The notes: generated by a model not told the origin, from the letters alone. A DNA stretch of 64,000 bases from Bacteroides sp. UBA1317 (GCA_002307035.1 DBTL01000146.1:28066-92065), one strand, 5' to 3'. Positions 8,556-17,898 are shown, numbered from the stretch's first letter. Program-made: numbers and translations.

Positions 8556-9265
8556 TCTTCGGTTGAAGTCTTATCGCTTTTTTCCTCGTGATTGGCTTTT
8601 ACATCCAAAACCTGATTGTTTCTACTATTGCTTGTATAAGGTTTTTTTTCGATTGAAGAAGGCTTTTGAGTGTAGCAGATAACCAATTGCCCCAAGCCTG
8701 TAAACATGATCAGTAGCCCGATGCATCCCAGTCCAAAATTCCCTGTTAAAGCCCAAAGAAAGATGAAAAGCCCGATGCCCATGAAGGTGTTTTTAATGCC
8801 TTTTGTTTGAATGTCGTTCTCCATTTTTTGTTCACTAAACATACCTTCCGGTATGGGCTGTCCAGATGCAAGAGCTTGCTCAGCAAGGCGATATTTTGCT
8901 TTCTTATTTTTATACCGAAAAAAGAATGCGATAAAGACAATGAATATAGGGAGTCCACATCCCATAATGATGGCAATAATGGGTATTAGTAATGCTGCAC
9001 TTCCAAAGTGTTGTCCGTCAAAGTTGAACGGAAAGTCATCATCATTTGTTGCCGATATTGTAGTACTTGAAGCACTATCAGGAGTGTCTTCCCATTCAGC
9101 AACGAATGTTGTGTCCGAATCCTCATCATCTGTTGCCGAACTTGTCTTGGTCACTGTAATTTTAGCTTTTCCAATGCTGTCTTTTACAATGGTAACCTTC
9201 TTCTGAGCCAGTGCCAGCGTACAGAATGCGATTGTTACCATCAGAGCAATAATTATTCGTTTCAT
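8552..9265 (-). CDS. DUF6249 family exported/membrane protein, first gene of the sigma-factor unit
   Basis: This is a 237-residue protein. A signal peptide (about 1-20) precedes an acidic Ser/Thr-rich extracytoplasmic stretch (about 38-80). Three hydrophobic segments follow: about 92-118 and two near 160-195. The motif YRLAEQALASGQPIPEGMF is typical of DUF6249. I place the start at 9265, because the longer frame to 9376 adds an unlikely leader ahead of a clean signal peptide. Its stop overlaps the sigma factor start (ATGA). It may sense an envelope condition for the sigma factor; this is inference from arrangement. Confidence 0.78.
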   Translation of the reverse strand: MKRIIIALMVTIAFCTLALAQKKVTIVKDSIGKAKITVTKTSSATDDEDSDTTFVAEWEDTPDSASSTTISATNDDDFPFNFDGQHFGSAALLIPIIAIIMGCGLPIFIVFIAFFFRYKNKKAKYRLAEQALASGQPIPEGMFSEQKMENDIQTKGIKNTFMGIGLFIFLWALTGNFGLGCIGLLIMFTGLGQLVICYTQKPSSIEKKPYTSNSRNNQVLDVKANHEEKSDKTSTEE

Positions 9266-9379
9266 ATGCCTTATAGTTTTATTATTATTGTTTCTTTGTA
9301 TGTTTAGACGTAGTTCGTTACACGGAAAGTTGCAAAGAGACGAATTATTTTTCATATTTGCACTTTTTAATAGCATAAA

Positions 9380-10804
9380 ATGAACTTACCTATCAATTTT
9401 TCGACTTATACACGCACCCTTTTGGGAAAAGAAGACTATGATGGCTTGCTTGAAGCATTGGGACAAGATTCTCCCGTCAGCGTCCGACTAAATGCTTCAA
9501 AAAGAGAGCTTTCATCAATAGCTATTGAAGGCATAGTTCCAGTACCTTGGTGTGCTACAGGCTATTATCTTCCCGAACGGCTGACTTTTACTTTTGATCC
9601 TCTATTTCATGCCGGTTGTTATTATGTGCAGGAGGCTTCTTCGATGTTTCTGGAGAAGGTGATGAAGCAGTACGTTCACGCACCTAGTGTAATGCTCGAT
9701 TTATGTGCGGCTCCAGGTGGAAAATCGACCCATGCTTGTAGTCTGTTGCCTTCAGGAAGCTTGCTGGTTGCCAATGAAGTTATTCGCTCTCGTTCTCAAA
9801 TTTTGGCTGAAAATCTCACAAAGTGGGGGCAACCCAATGTTGTTGTGACAAATAATGATCCGACAGATTTCTCTACGCTTGATTCATTTTTTGATGTAAT
9901 TTTGACTGATGTCCCTTGTTCGGGTGAGGGAATGTTCCGAAAAGATGCCGGTGCTATTGAAGAATGGAGTTTGGATAATGTTGAAATCTGTTGGCGGCGA
10001 CAACGGCGCATTATTGCTGATATTTGGCCTAGTCTTAAACCGGGGGGAATTCTTATTTATAGTACGTGTACTTATAATACAAAGGAAGACGAGGAGAACA
10101 TTGCTTGGATACAACAGGAATTTGGAGGGATACCTTTAGAGGTGGATGTGCCCGAAGAATGGAATATCAGTGGCAATCTTGCAAATAGTGATTTTCCTGT
10201 CTATCGCTTCCTGCCTCATAAGACGCTAGGAGAAGGTTTCTTTCTTGCTGTATTAAGAAAGCCGGATCTGGAGGATATTGATTGCCGATTCGGTTCTGCG
10301 CAAAGAAAAATAGCGGAGAAAAAGAATAAAGGATCAAAACTTCCTTCTCCTAACAAAGAGGTATTAAATCTTGTAAAAGATTGGATTGTAAATTCTAATG
10401 ATTATCAATTGATGACAAATGATCGTTTTGTTTCGGCTTTTCCTCAGTCTTATTTTACTGAATTGGGCAAACTGCAACAGACGTTGCGCATTGTTCAAGC
10501 AGGTGTTGCATTGGCTGAAATGAAAGGGAAAGATATTATTCCGAATCATGCACTTGCTATGAGTCTAATCATGCGTCCCGAAATCTTTCATACTGAAGAG
10601 ATTAGTTACGAACAAGCTATTGCCTATTTACGAAAGGAGGCAATAACGGTTAGCGACACTTCGCCTCGCGGTTGCCTTTTGGTTACTTATAAAGGTGCTC
10701 CATTGGGCTTCGTGAAAAACATCGGCAATCGAGCCAATAATCTTTATCCACAAGAATGGCGCATTCGCAGTGGATACTTGCCCCAAGAAGTTCGAACTTT
10801 GTAA
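9380..10804 (+). CDS. RsmF-like rRNA (cytosine-5) methyltransferase, NOL1/NOP2/Sun family
   Basis: This is a predicted SAM-dependent m5C RNA methyltransferase of 474 residues. The SAM site DLCAAPGGKSTHACSLLPSG is near 115-134. The two catalytic-region motifs are DVPCSGEGMFRKDAG (about 179-193) and YSTCTYNTKEDEENI (about 231-245), which hold the two family cysteines. A C-terminal extension after about residue 300 resembles the RsmF (YebU) RNA-binding part. It is a single gene flanked by a terminator. The exact target base (C1407 of 16S rRNA in the E. coli RsmF) is assumed from the family, not shown. Confidence 0.9.
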   Translation: MNLPINFSTYTRTLLGKEDYDGLLEALGQDSPVSVRLNASKRELSSIAIEGIVPVPWCATGYYLPERLTFTFDPLFHAGCYYVQEASSMFLEKVMKQYVHAPSVMLDLCAAPGGKSTHACSLLPSGSLLVANEVIRSRSQILAENLTKWGQPNVVVTNNDPTDFSTLDSFFDVILTDVPCSGEGMFRKDAGAIEEWSLDNVEICWRRQRRIIADIWPSLKPGGILIYSTCTYNTKEDEENIAWIQQEFGGIPLEVDVPEEWNISGNLANSDFPVYRFLPHKTLGEGFFLAVLRKPDLEDIDCRFGSAQRKIAEKKNKGSKLPSPNKEVLNLVKDWIVNSNDYQLMTNDRFVSAFPQSYFTELGKLQQTLRIVQAGVALAEMKGKDIIPNHALAMSLIMRPEIFHTEEISYEQAIAYLRKEAITVSDTSPRGCLLVTYKGAPLGFVKNIGNRANNLYPQEWRIRSGYLPQEVRTL

Positions 10805-10816
10805 TAAATAATAGAA

Positions 10817-10852
10817 AAGCAGGCATTCAAAATTTCTTTTGAACGCCTGCTT
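10817..10852. terminator. Intrinsic terminator after the rRNA methyltransferase gene
   Basis: A 16-bp hairpin (10817-10832 with 10837-10852, one mismatch, 4-base loop) lies between two converging genes. T-rich sequence flanks it, and on the reverse strand an A/T end follows the small Cys-rich gene. Confidence 0.75.
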
Positions 10853-10883
10853 CCTTAATTTAAAACAAATGTACTTATGAATC

Positions 10884-11168
10884 TTATTTCTTCTTGGCAG
10901 CAGCTGTTTTCTTGCAGCAAGCTTTCTTAGTGCTATCGGCTTTGCAGCAAGCTTTTGCAGTTGCTTTTTTTGAAGCATCAGCCGTTTTGCAACATTCTTT
11001 TTTAGCGTTCCCTGCTTTGCAGCAAGCTTTAGCATCTTTTTTGTCACATTTCTTATCGCATTGTTCTTTCTTTACTTCTTTCTTTGTTGTAACTGTACTT
11101 TGAGCGTTGGCTGTTGTAAACAAGCCCATTGCTGCAACAAATGCAGCGCAATAAAATAGTCTTTTCAT
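10884..11168 (-). CDS. Small exported Cys/Lys-rich repeat protein
   Basis: I do not recognise a named family. The 94-residue product has a clean signal peptide (1-22, TANAQ cleavage). The mature part of about 72 residues is built almost only of Lys, Ala, Cys, Thr and Asp. It holds ten Cys, eight of them as four CC pairs in the recurring pattern A/E-C-C-K, and about 24 Lys. The repetition is visible in the DNA as TTTGCAGCAAGCTTT-like blocks. Exported CC-rich, highly basic peptides could bind metal or form disulfide-linked assemblies. It is flanked by terminators, so it is monocistronic. Confidence 0.75.
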   Translation of the reverse strand: MKRLFYCAAFVAAMGLFTTANAQSTVTTKKEVKKEQCDKKCDKKDAKACCKAGNAKKECCKTADASKKATAKACCKADSTKKACCKKTAAAKKK

Positions 11169-11272
11169 ATTTTTCTTTTTTTTAGAGTTGATAAAAAGGT
11201 ATTTCTTATACCAAATACAAAGAAAGCATATTTTGTTTTATTATACTTCTTTTTAAAACATAAAAAATATTA

Positions 11273-12910
11273 TTATTTTCTTTTTTCCAATTCGTTCAGT
11301 GAATCCATTTTCTTCTTCTCCAAGAATTCGTAAATGCCACACAGGTGTTCTGTGACCTTTTTATTGCCGAATTCGTAGACTTTTGTCACTAAACCATCAA
11401 GGAAATCACGGTCATGAGACACAACAACTAACGTTCCGTCAAAATCGGCCAGTGCTTGTTTTAAGATGTCTTTGGTCTTTAAGTCTAAGTGGTTAGTTGG
11501 TTCATCCAATATTAGTAAGTTGATGGGTTCTAAAAGTAATTTTATCATTGCCAGTCGTGTCCGTTCGCCTCCCGAAAGTACTTTCACCTTTTTCGTTGAT
11601 TCTTCTCCACCAAACATAAAGGCACCCAACAGATCACGTATTTTGTTTCGTATATCCCCTTTGGCCACATCATCAATTGTTTGAAAGACGGTCAGGTTTT
11701 CATCCAGCAGTGAAGCTTGATTTTGAGCAAAATAACCCATTTGTACGTTATGCCCCAGTGTCAAAGTGCCGTCATGTTCTATCTCTTTCATGATACACTT
11801 TACAAGTGTTGATTTTCCTTCCCCGTTTTTACCGACGAAAGCAACTTTATCTCCTCGCTCTACGGTTATATTAGCATTTCGGAAGACCGTATGGCTACCA
11901 TACGTTTTTCCTACATTGTCCATGATCACTGGATAATTGCCCGAGCGTGGTGATGGAGGAAATTTTAATCTTAAAGCTGAAGAATCTTCTTCGTCCACTT
12001 CAAGGAGCTCGAGTTTTTCGAGCATTTTCACTCTGCTTTGAACTTGCGTTGTCTTAGAATAAGTACCTTTAAATCGATCTATAAATTCGGTGGTATCGGC
12101 GATGAATCTTTGTTGTTCCTCATAAGCCTTCTGTTGTTGCTCTCTTCTTTCTTTGCGTAGCTCCAGATATTTAGAGTAGTTTACTTTATAATCATAAATG
12201 CGTCCCATGGTTACTTCTATAGTCCGCGTAGTGATGTTGTCAATGAATTTACGGTCGTGACTGATAACGATAACAGCCTTAGCACTATTGATAAGAAAAT
12301 CTTCCAGCCATTGAATTGACTCAATATCCAAGTGATTTGTTGGTTCATCAAGCAATAACACATCAGGCTTTTGTAAAAGCAACTTGGCCAGTTCGATGCG
12401 CATTCTCCATCCACCGCTGAAATCCTTCGTCTGGCGGCTGAAGTCTTCGCGTAAGAAGCCTAAACCAAACAATGCTTTCTCTACGTCTTCTTCGTAATTA
12501 GTTGCGTCAATTGCATAAAACTTCTCACTCAAGGCAGAAACTTCTTCGATAAGCTCCATATAACTATCCGTCTCATAGTCCGTACGAGTTTCCAATTCTT
12601 TATTCAGCCGTCCTATTTCGGCCTCCATCTCGTGCTGATGCGCAAATGCCTGAGCTGTTTCTTCAAAAACGGTTCTACCGTCTTCCGTCATCAGGTGTTG
12701 TGGCAGGTAGGCAATGACACATTCTTTTGGCGCCGATATTTTTCCTCGCGAAGGAGGTCTGACGCCTGCCAGAATCTTTAACAGTGTGCTTTTACCGGCA
12801 CCATTTTTACCCATAAGGGCAATGCGGTCCTTTTCGTTGATGACAAATGAAATATCACTAAATAAGGTGGATCCACCGAACTCTACGGCTAATCCGTCTA
12901 CTGAAATCAT
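11273..12910 (-). CDS. ABC-F family ATP-binding cassette protein
   Basis: This soluble protein has two ABC ATPase domains and no membrane segment, which is the ABC-F pattern; such proteins act on ribosomes. The first cassette has Walker A GKNGAGKST (about 34-42), signature FSGGWRMRIELAKLL and Walker B VLLLDEPTNHLD. A charged linker (about 240-300, rich in RKERREQQQ) follows. The second cassette has GKNGEGKST, LSGGERTRLAMIKLL and LLILDEPTNHLD. At 545 residues it has no long C-terminal extension. A housekeeping translation factor (EttA/YbiT/Uup-like) is likelier than a resistance factor, but I cannot settle the subfamily. A -7 box TATCTTTG lies at 12934-12941. Confidence 0.9.
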   Translation of the reverse strand: MISVDGLAVEFGGSTLFSDISFVINEKDRIALMGKNGAGKSTLLKILAGVRPPSRGKISAPKECVIAYLPQHLMTEDGRTVFEETAQAFAHQHEMEAEIGRLNKELETRTDYETDSYMELIEEVSALSEKFYAIDATNYEEDVEKALFGLGFLREDFSRQTKDFSGGWRMRIELAKLLLQKPDVLLLDEPTNHLDIESIQWLEDFLINSAKAVIVISHDRKFIDNITTRTIEVTMGRIYDYKVNYSKYLELRKERREQQQKAYEEQQRFIADTTEFIDRFKGTYSKTTQVQSRVKMLEKLELLEVDEEDSSALRLKFPPSPRSGNYPVIMDNVGKTYGSHTVFRNANITVERGDKVAFVGKNGEGKSTLVKCIMKEIEHDGTLTLGHNVQMGYFAQNQASLLDENLTVFQTIDDVAKGDIRNKIRDLLGAFMFGGEESTKKVKVLSGGERTRLAMIKLLLEPINLLILDEPTNHLDLKTKDILKQALADFDGTLVVVSHDRDFLDGLVTKVYEFGNKKVTEHLCGIYEFLEKKKMDSLNELEKRK

Positions 12911-12933
12911 GCTTAATCGTTTAAAATGAGGCG

Positions 12934-12941
12934 CAAAGATA
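12934..12941 (-). promoter_or_regulatory. -7 box of the ABC-F gene
   Basis: The reverse strand reads TATCTTTG (TAnnTTTG consensus), 24 bases ahead of the start codon and inside the short gap after the phosphate transporter gene. The ABC-F gene is therefore probably transcribed on its own. Confidence 0.5.
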
Positions 12942-12976
12942 CGATATTTAAATACCCTTTGCCAAGTGCATTCGAA

Positions 12977-15226
12977 TTAAAAATCACTTTCCATCTGAAA
13001 TTTGCGACTAACTTTCATCAAGTTAATGGTGTAGGTTACCACGTTTTGTGCCTCTTGAACCATCGTCAGATAGACCATGCTGACTTTGATACTACCTCTT
13101 TGGCTCTGAATGCGCTTTAACTCTTCTTTCTTCAGATGAGCTAGTTGGGCATTGAGGGCATTGCCGGTATTGATGTTATCTTCGAAATCTTGAAAATTAT
13201 TTGTATTTAACTTCTCTCTGCAAGAGCGAATTAATTCGGTGATGTCTTTGGATACATTAGCGAATTCTGACTGTTGAGTTTCATCGAGTGGGTTGAAATT
13301 ATTGTCAATATGTTCTAAGCAAGGCTCACACAAACGGTTGATGCTATAAACCAGTTCACTTGCAAAATCATTCCCTTGATAATAATAGAGCCCTTTCTCA
13401 AGCACCGTATTGTTGTCCAAGCGGCACATCGCTAATGTACCTGTACGCTTCATCTGTTTCAATAATTGTTTTTCAAATTTGCTGGCTCCCATGGCTTTGC
13501 GTAGTCCACGTAAGTTTTCAGCAATGAAAGAGGTTACAATCCGGTTGAAATTTTCTTCAGCATATTCTAAGACTTTGGTTAGTTCCTCACGTGTTAATAT
13601 TCTCATTAATTCCAAAGCTTGTGCACTGTCTGTGCTGCGCATCAACTCTTTGAAAGTTTCATTCTCTTTGCCCTTTTGGTTGTTTTTCTTAAACAAGACT
13701 TGGCTGCGAAGTAGCGTAAATGCAGCTAATGCTATCATTAATATAATGGCTACTGTACCACCAAAGTAGATGACCATTGCTACAAAGAAGCAAATAGTGA
13801 AAGCTGAACCTGCGGTAAGAAACCATCCTCCGATGACTGAAAGTACACCGGTTATGCGGAATACTGCAGAGTCTCTTCCCCAAGCTTTGTCGGAGAGTGA
13901 GCTACCCATTGCAACCATGAAAGTGACGTAAGTTGTAGAAAGAGGCAATTTTAATGAAGTACCCAAGGCGATTAAAAGGCCTGCCAATACTAAGTTGACA
14001 GACGCACGTACTAAGTCAAAAGCTGCGCCATCGGCTATGATAGCTTCATCTTTACGGAAACGTGAATCGATCCACTGTTTTGTATTTTCAGGAAGAATTC
14101 TTGAAAGGCTATTGGACATGCCGATGCTGATGCGTACAAGTGTACGAGCGATAGGGGTGCTACCGAACGTTTCTTCTCCTTCGTCCTGACGAGCTAGATC
14201 AACAGATGTCTTCACCACTGCATGTGCTTTTTTGGAAGTGAATAGAGCATACACCATAACGGCACCTGCACCAATCAGGAAATACCAAGGAGTTTGAGCA
14301 GGGCCTAGAAGTGAGGTCATTAAATAATTATCCGGAGCAACTCCGGCTCCGTTAGCAGTATAATCAATGAAAGATGAATAACCGGCTAAAGGGACACCGA
14401 TGAAGTTTACCAAGTCATTGCCGGCAAATGCAAGTGCCAAAGAAAAAGTGCCTAATAATACGATGACTTTGAATACGTTAATTTTTAGCCAGTGCAGAAT
14501 CTGCATTAGTAAGGTGAAAAAGATAAAACAGCCTAAAACAAGTTGAGGTGTATTTGTATTTATCCATCCGATGTTTTCTTTGGTCATGAACGAGCTACTC
14601 TTCAGCCCATTGATAAGCATGAAGTATATGATTGCAGTAGCTGCTATGCCGCCAAAGACTCCGATACTGTATTTCATCTTTTTCTCGTAATTGAAAGTAA
14701 AAACAATACGGGCGATGTATTGCACCAGCATACCAAAGAAGAATGCGATGGCTACTGATACGAAAATTGCCATGATGACGGATAGGGCTTTGTCTGTGTT
14801 AATCAAATCACCTAATTCGAGCTCATTGCTGCCATAAACTTTGATCAATGCCAAGGCGAATGTTCCTCCTAGAAGTTCAAAGACCATGGATACGGTAGTG
14901 GAAGTTGGCATTCCCATCGAGTTGAAAATATCCAGTAAGACCACATCTGTGAGCATAACGGCGAGTACAATACACATTATCTCATTGAAGTAGAAATATT
15001 CCGGTTGATAAATGCCGTGTCTGGCGATGTCCATCATTCCGTTAGAGAGGGATGCACCAATGAAAATACCTATAGCCGAAACAATCATGATTGTTCTGAA
15101 AGATGCTGCTTTTGCACCTATGGCTGAATTTAGAAAGTTTACTGCATCATTGCTAACACCGACCATTAGATCGAACACAGCTAAAATGAATAAAAAGATA
15201 ACAATACCAAGATAAAGAGTTTCCAT
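12977..15226 (-). CDS. PiT family inorganic phosphate transporter with PhoU-like cytosolic domain
   Basis: This low-affinity phosphate permease carries the two inverted PiT signature repeats: GVSNDAVNFLNSAIGAKAAS near residue 23 and AFAGNDLVNFIGVPLAGYS in the middle. About ten to twelve membrane helices span residues 1-515. The last 230 or so residues are soluble, helical and charged, resembling a PhoU-type domain. PiT proteins usually have fewer than 550 residues, so the 749-residue fusion layout is notable, though common in Bacteroidota. I start at 15226; the longer frame overlaps ppk1. The upstream ppk1 is 55 bases away, linking phosphate uptake to storage. Confidence 0.9.
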   Translation of the reverse strand: METLYLGIVIFLFILAVFDLMVGVSNDAVNFLNSAIGAKAASFRTIMIVSAIGIFIGASLSNGMMDIARHGIYQPEYFYFNEIMCIVLAVMLTDVVLLDIFNSMGMPTSTTVSMVFELLGGTFALALIKVYGSNELELGDLINTDKALSVIMAIFVSVAIAFFFGMLVQYIARIVFTFNYEKKMKYSIGVFGGIAATAIIYFMLINGLKSSSFMTKENIGWINTNTPQLVLGCFIFFTLLMQILHWLKINVFKVIVLLGTFSLALAFAGNDLVNFIGVPLAGYSSFIDYTANGAGVAPDNYLMTSLLGPAQTPWYFLIGAGAVMVYALFTSKKAHAVVKTSVDLARQDEGEETFGSTPIARTLVRISIGMSNSLSRILPENTKQWIDSRFRKDEAIIADGAAFDLVRASVNLVLAGLLIALGTSLKLPLSTTYVTFMVAMGSSLSDKAWGRDSAVFRITGVLSVIGGWFLTAGSAFTICFFVAMVIYFGGTVAIILMIALAAFTLLRSQVLFKKNNQKGKENETFKELMRSTDSAQALELMRILTREELTKVLEYAEENFNRIVTSFIAENLRGLRKAMGASKFEKQLLKQMKRTGTLAMCRLDNNTVLEKGLYYYQGNDFASELVYSINRLCEPCLEHIDNNFNPLDETQQSEFANVSKDITELIRSCREKLNTNNFQDFEDNINTGNALNAQLAHLKKEELKRIQSQRGSIKVSMVYLTMVQEAQNVVTYTINLMKVSRKFQMESDF

Positions 15227-15281
15227 AAATGTGTCTTCTGTTTCTAGTGCGCAAATATATTGCAAATATGCGTTATCTATG

Positions 15282-17354
15282 TTACATAAGTGTTTCATTT
15301 TTCGCTTTCAGATAATTATAGAAAGCATATTGTGCTCTCAAAGGGGGTAGAGAGTCTTTCCGCTTGAACACATTGCGCAAATGTTCATTAACAAAACAAG
15401 CTTTTTGGTTGTCTTTTAATTGGAACTCGAGCATATCAATCATCTCTTGCCGAAGATCAGGATCAAGAATAGGTACGACAGCCTCTATTCGTCGATATAA
15501 ATTGCGTCTCATCCAATCGGGTGAACCGATAAAGACTTTAGGATTGTCATTATTCCCAAAATACCACACACGGGCATGTTCCAGAAAGATATCCACAATG
15601 CGGGTGATGCGTATGTTTTGGCTATAAGGTTGCTCCGGTATCAGGCAACAAATGCCACGAATGATGAGATCGATCTCCACTCCGCTCATGGAGGCTTCAT
15701 AAAGTCGGTTAATCATGCTAGGGTCTTGAAGTGCGTTCATCTTTAATATAATGCGCCCCTGCTTGCCGCTTTTAGCTAATTCTATTTCATGATCGATTAG
15801 TTTGTTTAACTCGGAGATTAAGTTGAACTGAGAAACGAGTAAATGTTTAAAATTCGGAGATTCTTTCTTTTCAAGAGTAAGAAAAAGGTTATGGAGATCA
15901 TTTACTATTTCCTTGTTGCAGGTGAACAGTGCACTATCTGCATATACATTAGCCGTTTTTTCGTTAAAGTTTCCCGTACTTATATAAGCATAGCTGCGAA
16001 TTAGCTTGCCCTCTTCTTCTTTTCTTAATATAAGGGCGACTTTGGCATGTACCTTTAATCCGGGGATGCTATAAATGATGTTGATGCCTGCTGCTTGCAT
16101 CATCTCGGCTGTAGCCAGATTATTCTCTTCATCAAAACGAGCTTTGAGTTCGACAAATACAGTAACCTTTTTTCCGTTGAGTGCTGCTGATATGAGTGTG
16201 TTTATCACAGCCGAATTCTCCGCAACACGATATTGTGTGATCATGATTTCTTTGGTTCTTGGGTCGTGTACGGCTTCATAAAGGAAATGGGTGAAGTGTC
16301 CGAAAGAGTGATAAGGATAGTGTATAAGCAAATCTTTTTTTGCTACGAATCGAAAGATTGAGCCCTTGCTATCCAAGCATATGAGCTTCATTGGTTGAGG
16401 CCTTATATTGCATATAAGATCTTTGTTCGGGTTGGGCAATCGACGTAAATCTTCCAGATTTAAATGTTTGTCGCCCGGCACTAACTCATTTTTGTCAATA
16501 TGATAAGCCTCTACAAGAAAATCCAAGAAATCATCAGGCATCTGGCGATCATACACAAAACGGCATACAGCACCTATCTTGCGTTTCTTTATTTTCTTTT
16601 TTACTTGTTCTACTATATCTGAATTTTCTGTATCATCAATGAATATATCAGCATCTCTGGATATTTTGATGCAATAGCTGCAGTCCACTTCGTATCCGGG
16701 AAAGATGGTGCCAATATTAGTCTTGATAATATCCTCAATATACATCAGGTAATAATGGTCTTTGTGTTTCGGTAATTCAATGAAGCGGGGTACTTTGCTA
16801 TAGGGCATCTTCATTACGAAATATTGCACATGGTTCGGGTCGTCTTTACTCGTACCGAGAAGAAATAGGCGCACAGCCAGATAGAGCCTGTTGTCTCTTA
16901 AGAAGGAAATTACTTTGTTTTTCCACAGAGGAACCGGTTGAAGGTAAGGGAAAATCTCTTCCTTAAAGAAACTACGCACAAAATCCTGATGAAAGGACTC
17001 TACGTTATGACTCTGATAGAAGATAATTTGATTTTCGCGAAGAGCCGGTAGAATTTTGTTCTCATAAATACGAATGCGTTCTTCCAGTTGCCGGTTGACT
17101 TCAGAACTGATCTCTTCTAAAAGTTTGATTGACGATTGAACGGACTCTTCATCGTTTCTTGCTCCACCTGTAGCTATGGCCTTATGATCGGCTACGCGTA
17201 TCTTATAAAATTCTTCAAGATTCGAAGAATAGATAGCGATAAAATTGATGCGCTCGTATAGCGGGAGGCGGTCATCATCGGCTTCCAGTAACACGCGATA
17301 GTTGAAGGATAGCCAACTGATATCACGTTTGAAGTAATTATAGATGTTTTCCAT
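15282..17354 (-). CDS. ppk1: Polyphosphate kinase 1
   Basis: This enzyme reversibly polymerises the ATP gamma-phosphate into inorganic polyphosphate. The 690-residue protein starts ENIYNYFKRDISWLSFNYR, the typical Ppk1 N-domain. The catalytic domains follow with the autophosphorylated His in LKVHAKVAL (His436) and ISTGNFNEKTANVYAD. The second phospholipase D-like half contains IFIGSPDWMRRNLYRRIE. I chose the ATG at 17354 over an upstream one at 17435, which would overlap the divergent gene. It precedes the PiT transporter and shares a compact divergent promoter region with the phosphoesterase. Confidence 0.95.
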   Translation of the reverse strand: MENIYNYFKRDISWLSFNYRVLLEADDDRLPLYERINFIAIYSSNLEEFYKIRVADHKAIATGGARNDEESVQSSIKLLEEISSEVNRQLEERIRIYENKILPALRENQIIFYQSHNVESFHQDFVRSFFKEEIFPYLQPVPLWKNKVISFLRDNRLYLAVRLFLLGTSKDDPNHVQYFVMKMPYSKVPRFIELPKHKDHYYLMYIEDIIKTNIGTIFPGYEVDCSYCIKISRDADIFIDDTENSDIVEQVKKKIKKRKIGAVCRFVYDRQMPDDFLDFLVEAYHIDKNELVPGDKHLNLEDLRRLPNPNKDLICNIRPQPMKLICLDSKGSIFRFVAKKDLLIHYPYHSFGHFTHFLYEAVHDPRTKEIMITQYRVAENSAVINTLISAALNGKKVTVFVELKARFDEENNLATAEMMQAAGINIIYSIPGLKVHAKVALILRKEEEGKLIRSYAYISTGNFNEKTANVYADSALFTCNKEIVNDLHNLFLTLEKKESPNFKHLLVSQFNLISELNKLIDHEIELAKSGKQGRIILKMNALQDPSMINRLYEASMSGVEIDLIIRGICCLIPEQPYSQNIRITRIVDIFLEHARVWYFGNNDNPKVFIGSPDWMRRNLYRRIEAVVPILDPDLRQEMIDMLEFQLKDNQKACFVNEHLRNVFKRKDSLPPLRAQYAFYNYLKAKNETLM

Positions 17355-17362
17355 CGACTTAG

Positions 17363-17400
17363 TTTGCTCCAAATATACTACCTTTGCACATATAAACAAA
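17363..17400. promoter_or_regulatory. Overlapping divergent promoters for ppk1 (-) and the YfcE-like gene (+)
   Basis: On the reverse strand TATATTTG (17370-17377) has a TTTG at 17397-17400, 19 bases upstream, which is an excellent Bacteroides -7/-33 pair for ppk1. On the forward strand TACCTTTG (17379-17386) serves the phosphoesterase. The two -7 boxes are two bases apart, so the two promoters should compete for polymerase. Confidence 0.65.
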
Positions 17401-17406
17401 GTAATT

Positions 17407-17898
17407 ATGACAAGAATTGGTCTATTATCAGACACACATGCTTATTGGGACGATAAATATCTTACTTATTTTGAGGCATGTGATGAGATATGGCATGCAG
17501 GAGATATCGGTTCTTTAGAAGTTGCACAAAAGTTGGCTGGCTTTCGCCCTTTTCGTGCTGTATATGGTAATATAGATGGGCAGGATATACGGCGAATATA
17601 TCCTCAGATAAATCGTTTTATGGTAGATGGAGCCGAAGTCTTGATAAAACATATTGGAGGTTATCCGGGCAATTACGATTCTTCCATTCGGGGCAGTTTG
17701 TTGGTTAAACCCCCTAAACTTTTTATTAGTGGACATTCGCATATATTAAAGGTAAAATACGATAAAACACTTGGCATGCTTCATATTAATCCCGGAGCTG
17801 CGGGCCTTTCCGGATTTCATAAAGTACGTACAATGGTGCGTTTCAGCATTGAGAATGGAGAGTTTAAAGATTTAGAAGTAATAGAATTGGCCGGATGA
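17407..17898 (+). CDS. YfcE-type metallophosphoesterase
   Basis: This is a calcineurin-like phosphoesterase of 163 residues with the full metal-binding set: LLSDTHAYWDD (D8, H10), WHAGDIGS, YGNID and SGHSHI near residue 113. Small single-domain members of the YfcE/MJ0936 group are phosphodiesterases with unknown physiological substrates. I start at the ATG at 17407, directly before TRIGLLSDTH; the longer frame to 17344 runs into the ppk1 start. It is divergent from ppk1. Whether it touches phosphate metabolism is a guess from position. Confidence 0.9.
   Translation: MTRIGLLSDTHAYWDDKYLTYFEACDEIWHAGDIGSLEVAQKLAGFRPFRAVYGNIDGQDIRRIYPQINRFMVDGAEVLIKHIGGYPGNYDSSIRGSLLVKPPKLFISGHSHILKVKYDKTLGMLHINPGAAGLSGFHKVRTMVRFSIENGEFKDLEVIELAG

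Noticed and set aside
10894..11103. Long hydrophobic open frame on the forward strand opposite the Cys/Lys-rich gene
   Set aside because: It is the antisense shadow of a repetitive gene, with no promoter or start context. The reverse strand has the signal peptide and terminator arrangement.
15227..15298. Upstream start for the phosphate transporter (extra 24 residues)
   Set aside because: It would overlap ppk1 and adds a polar leader before the first membrane helix. The ATG at 15226 fits PiT proteins.
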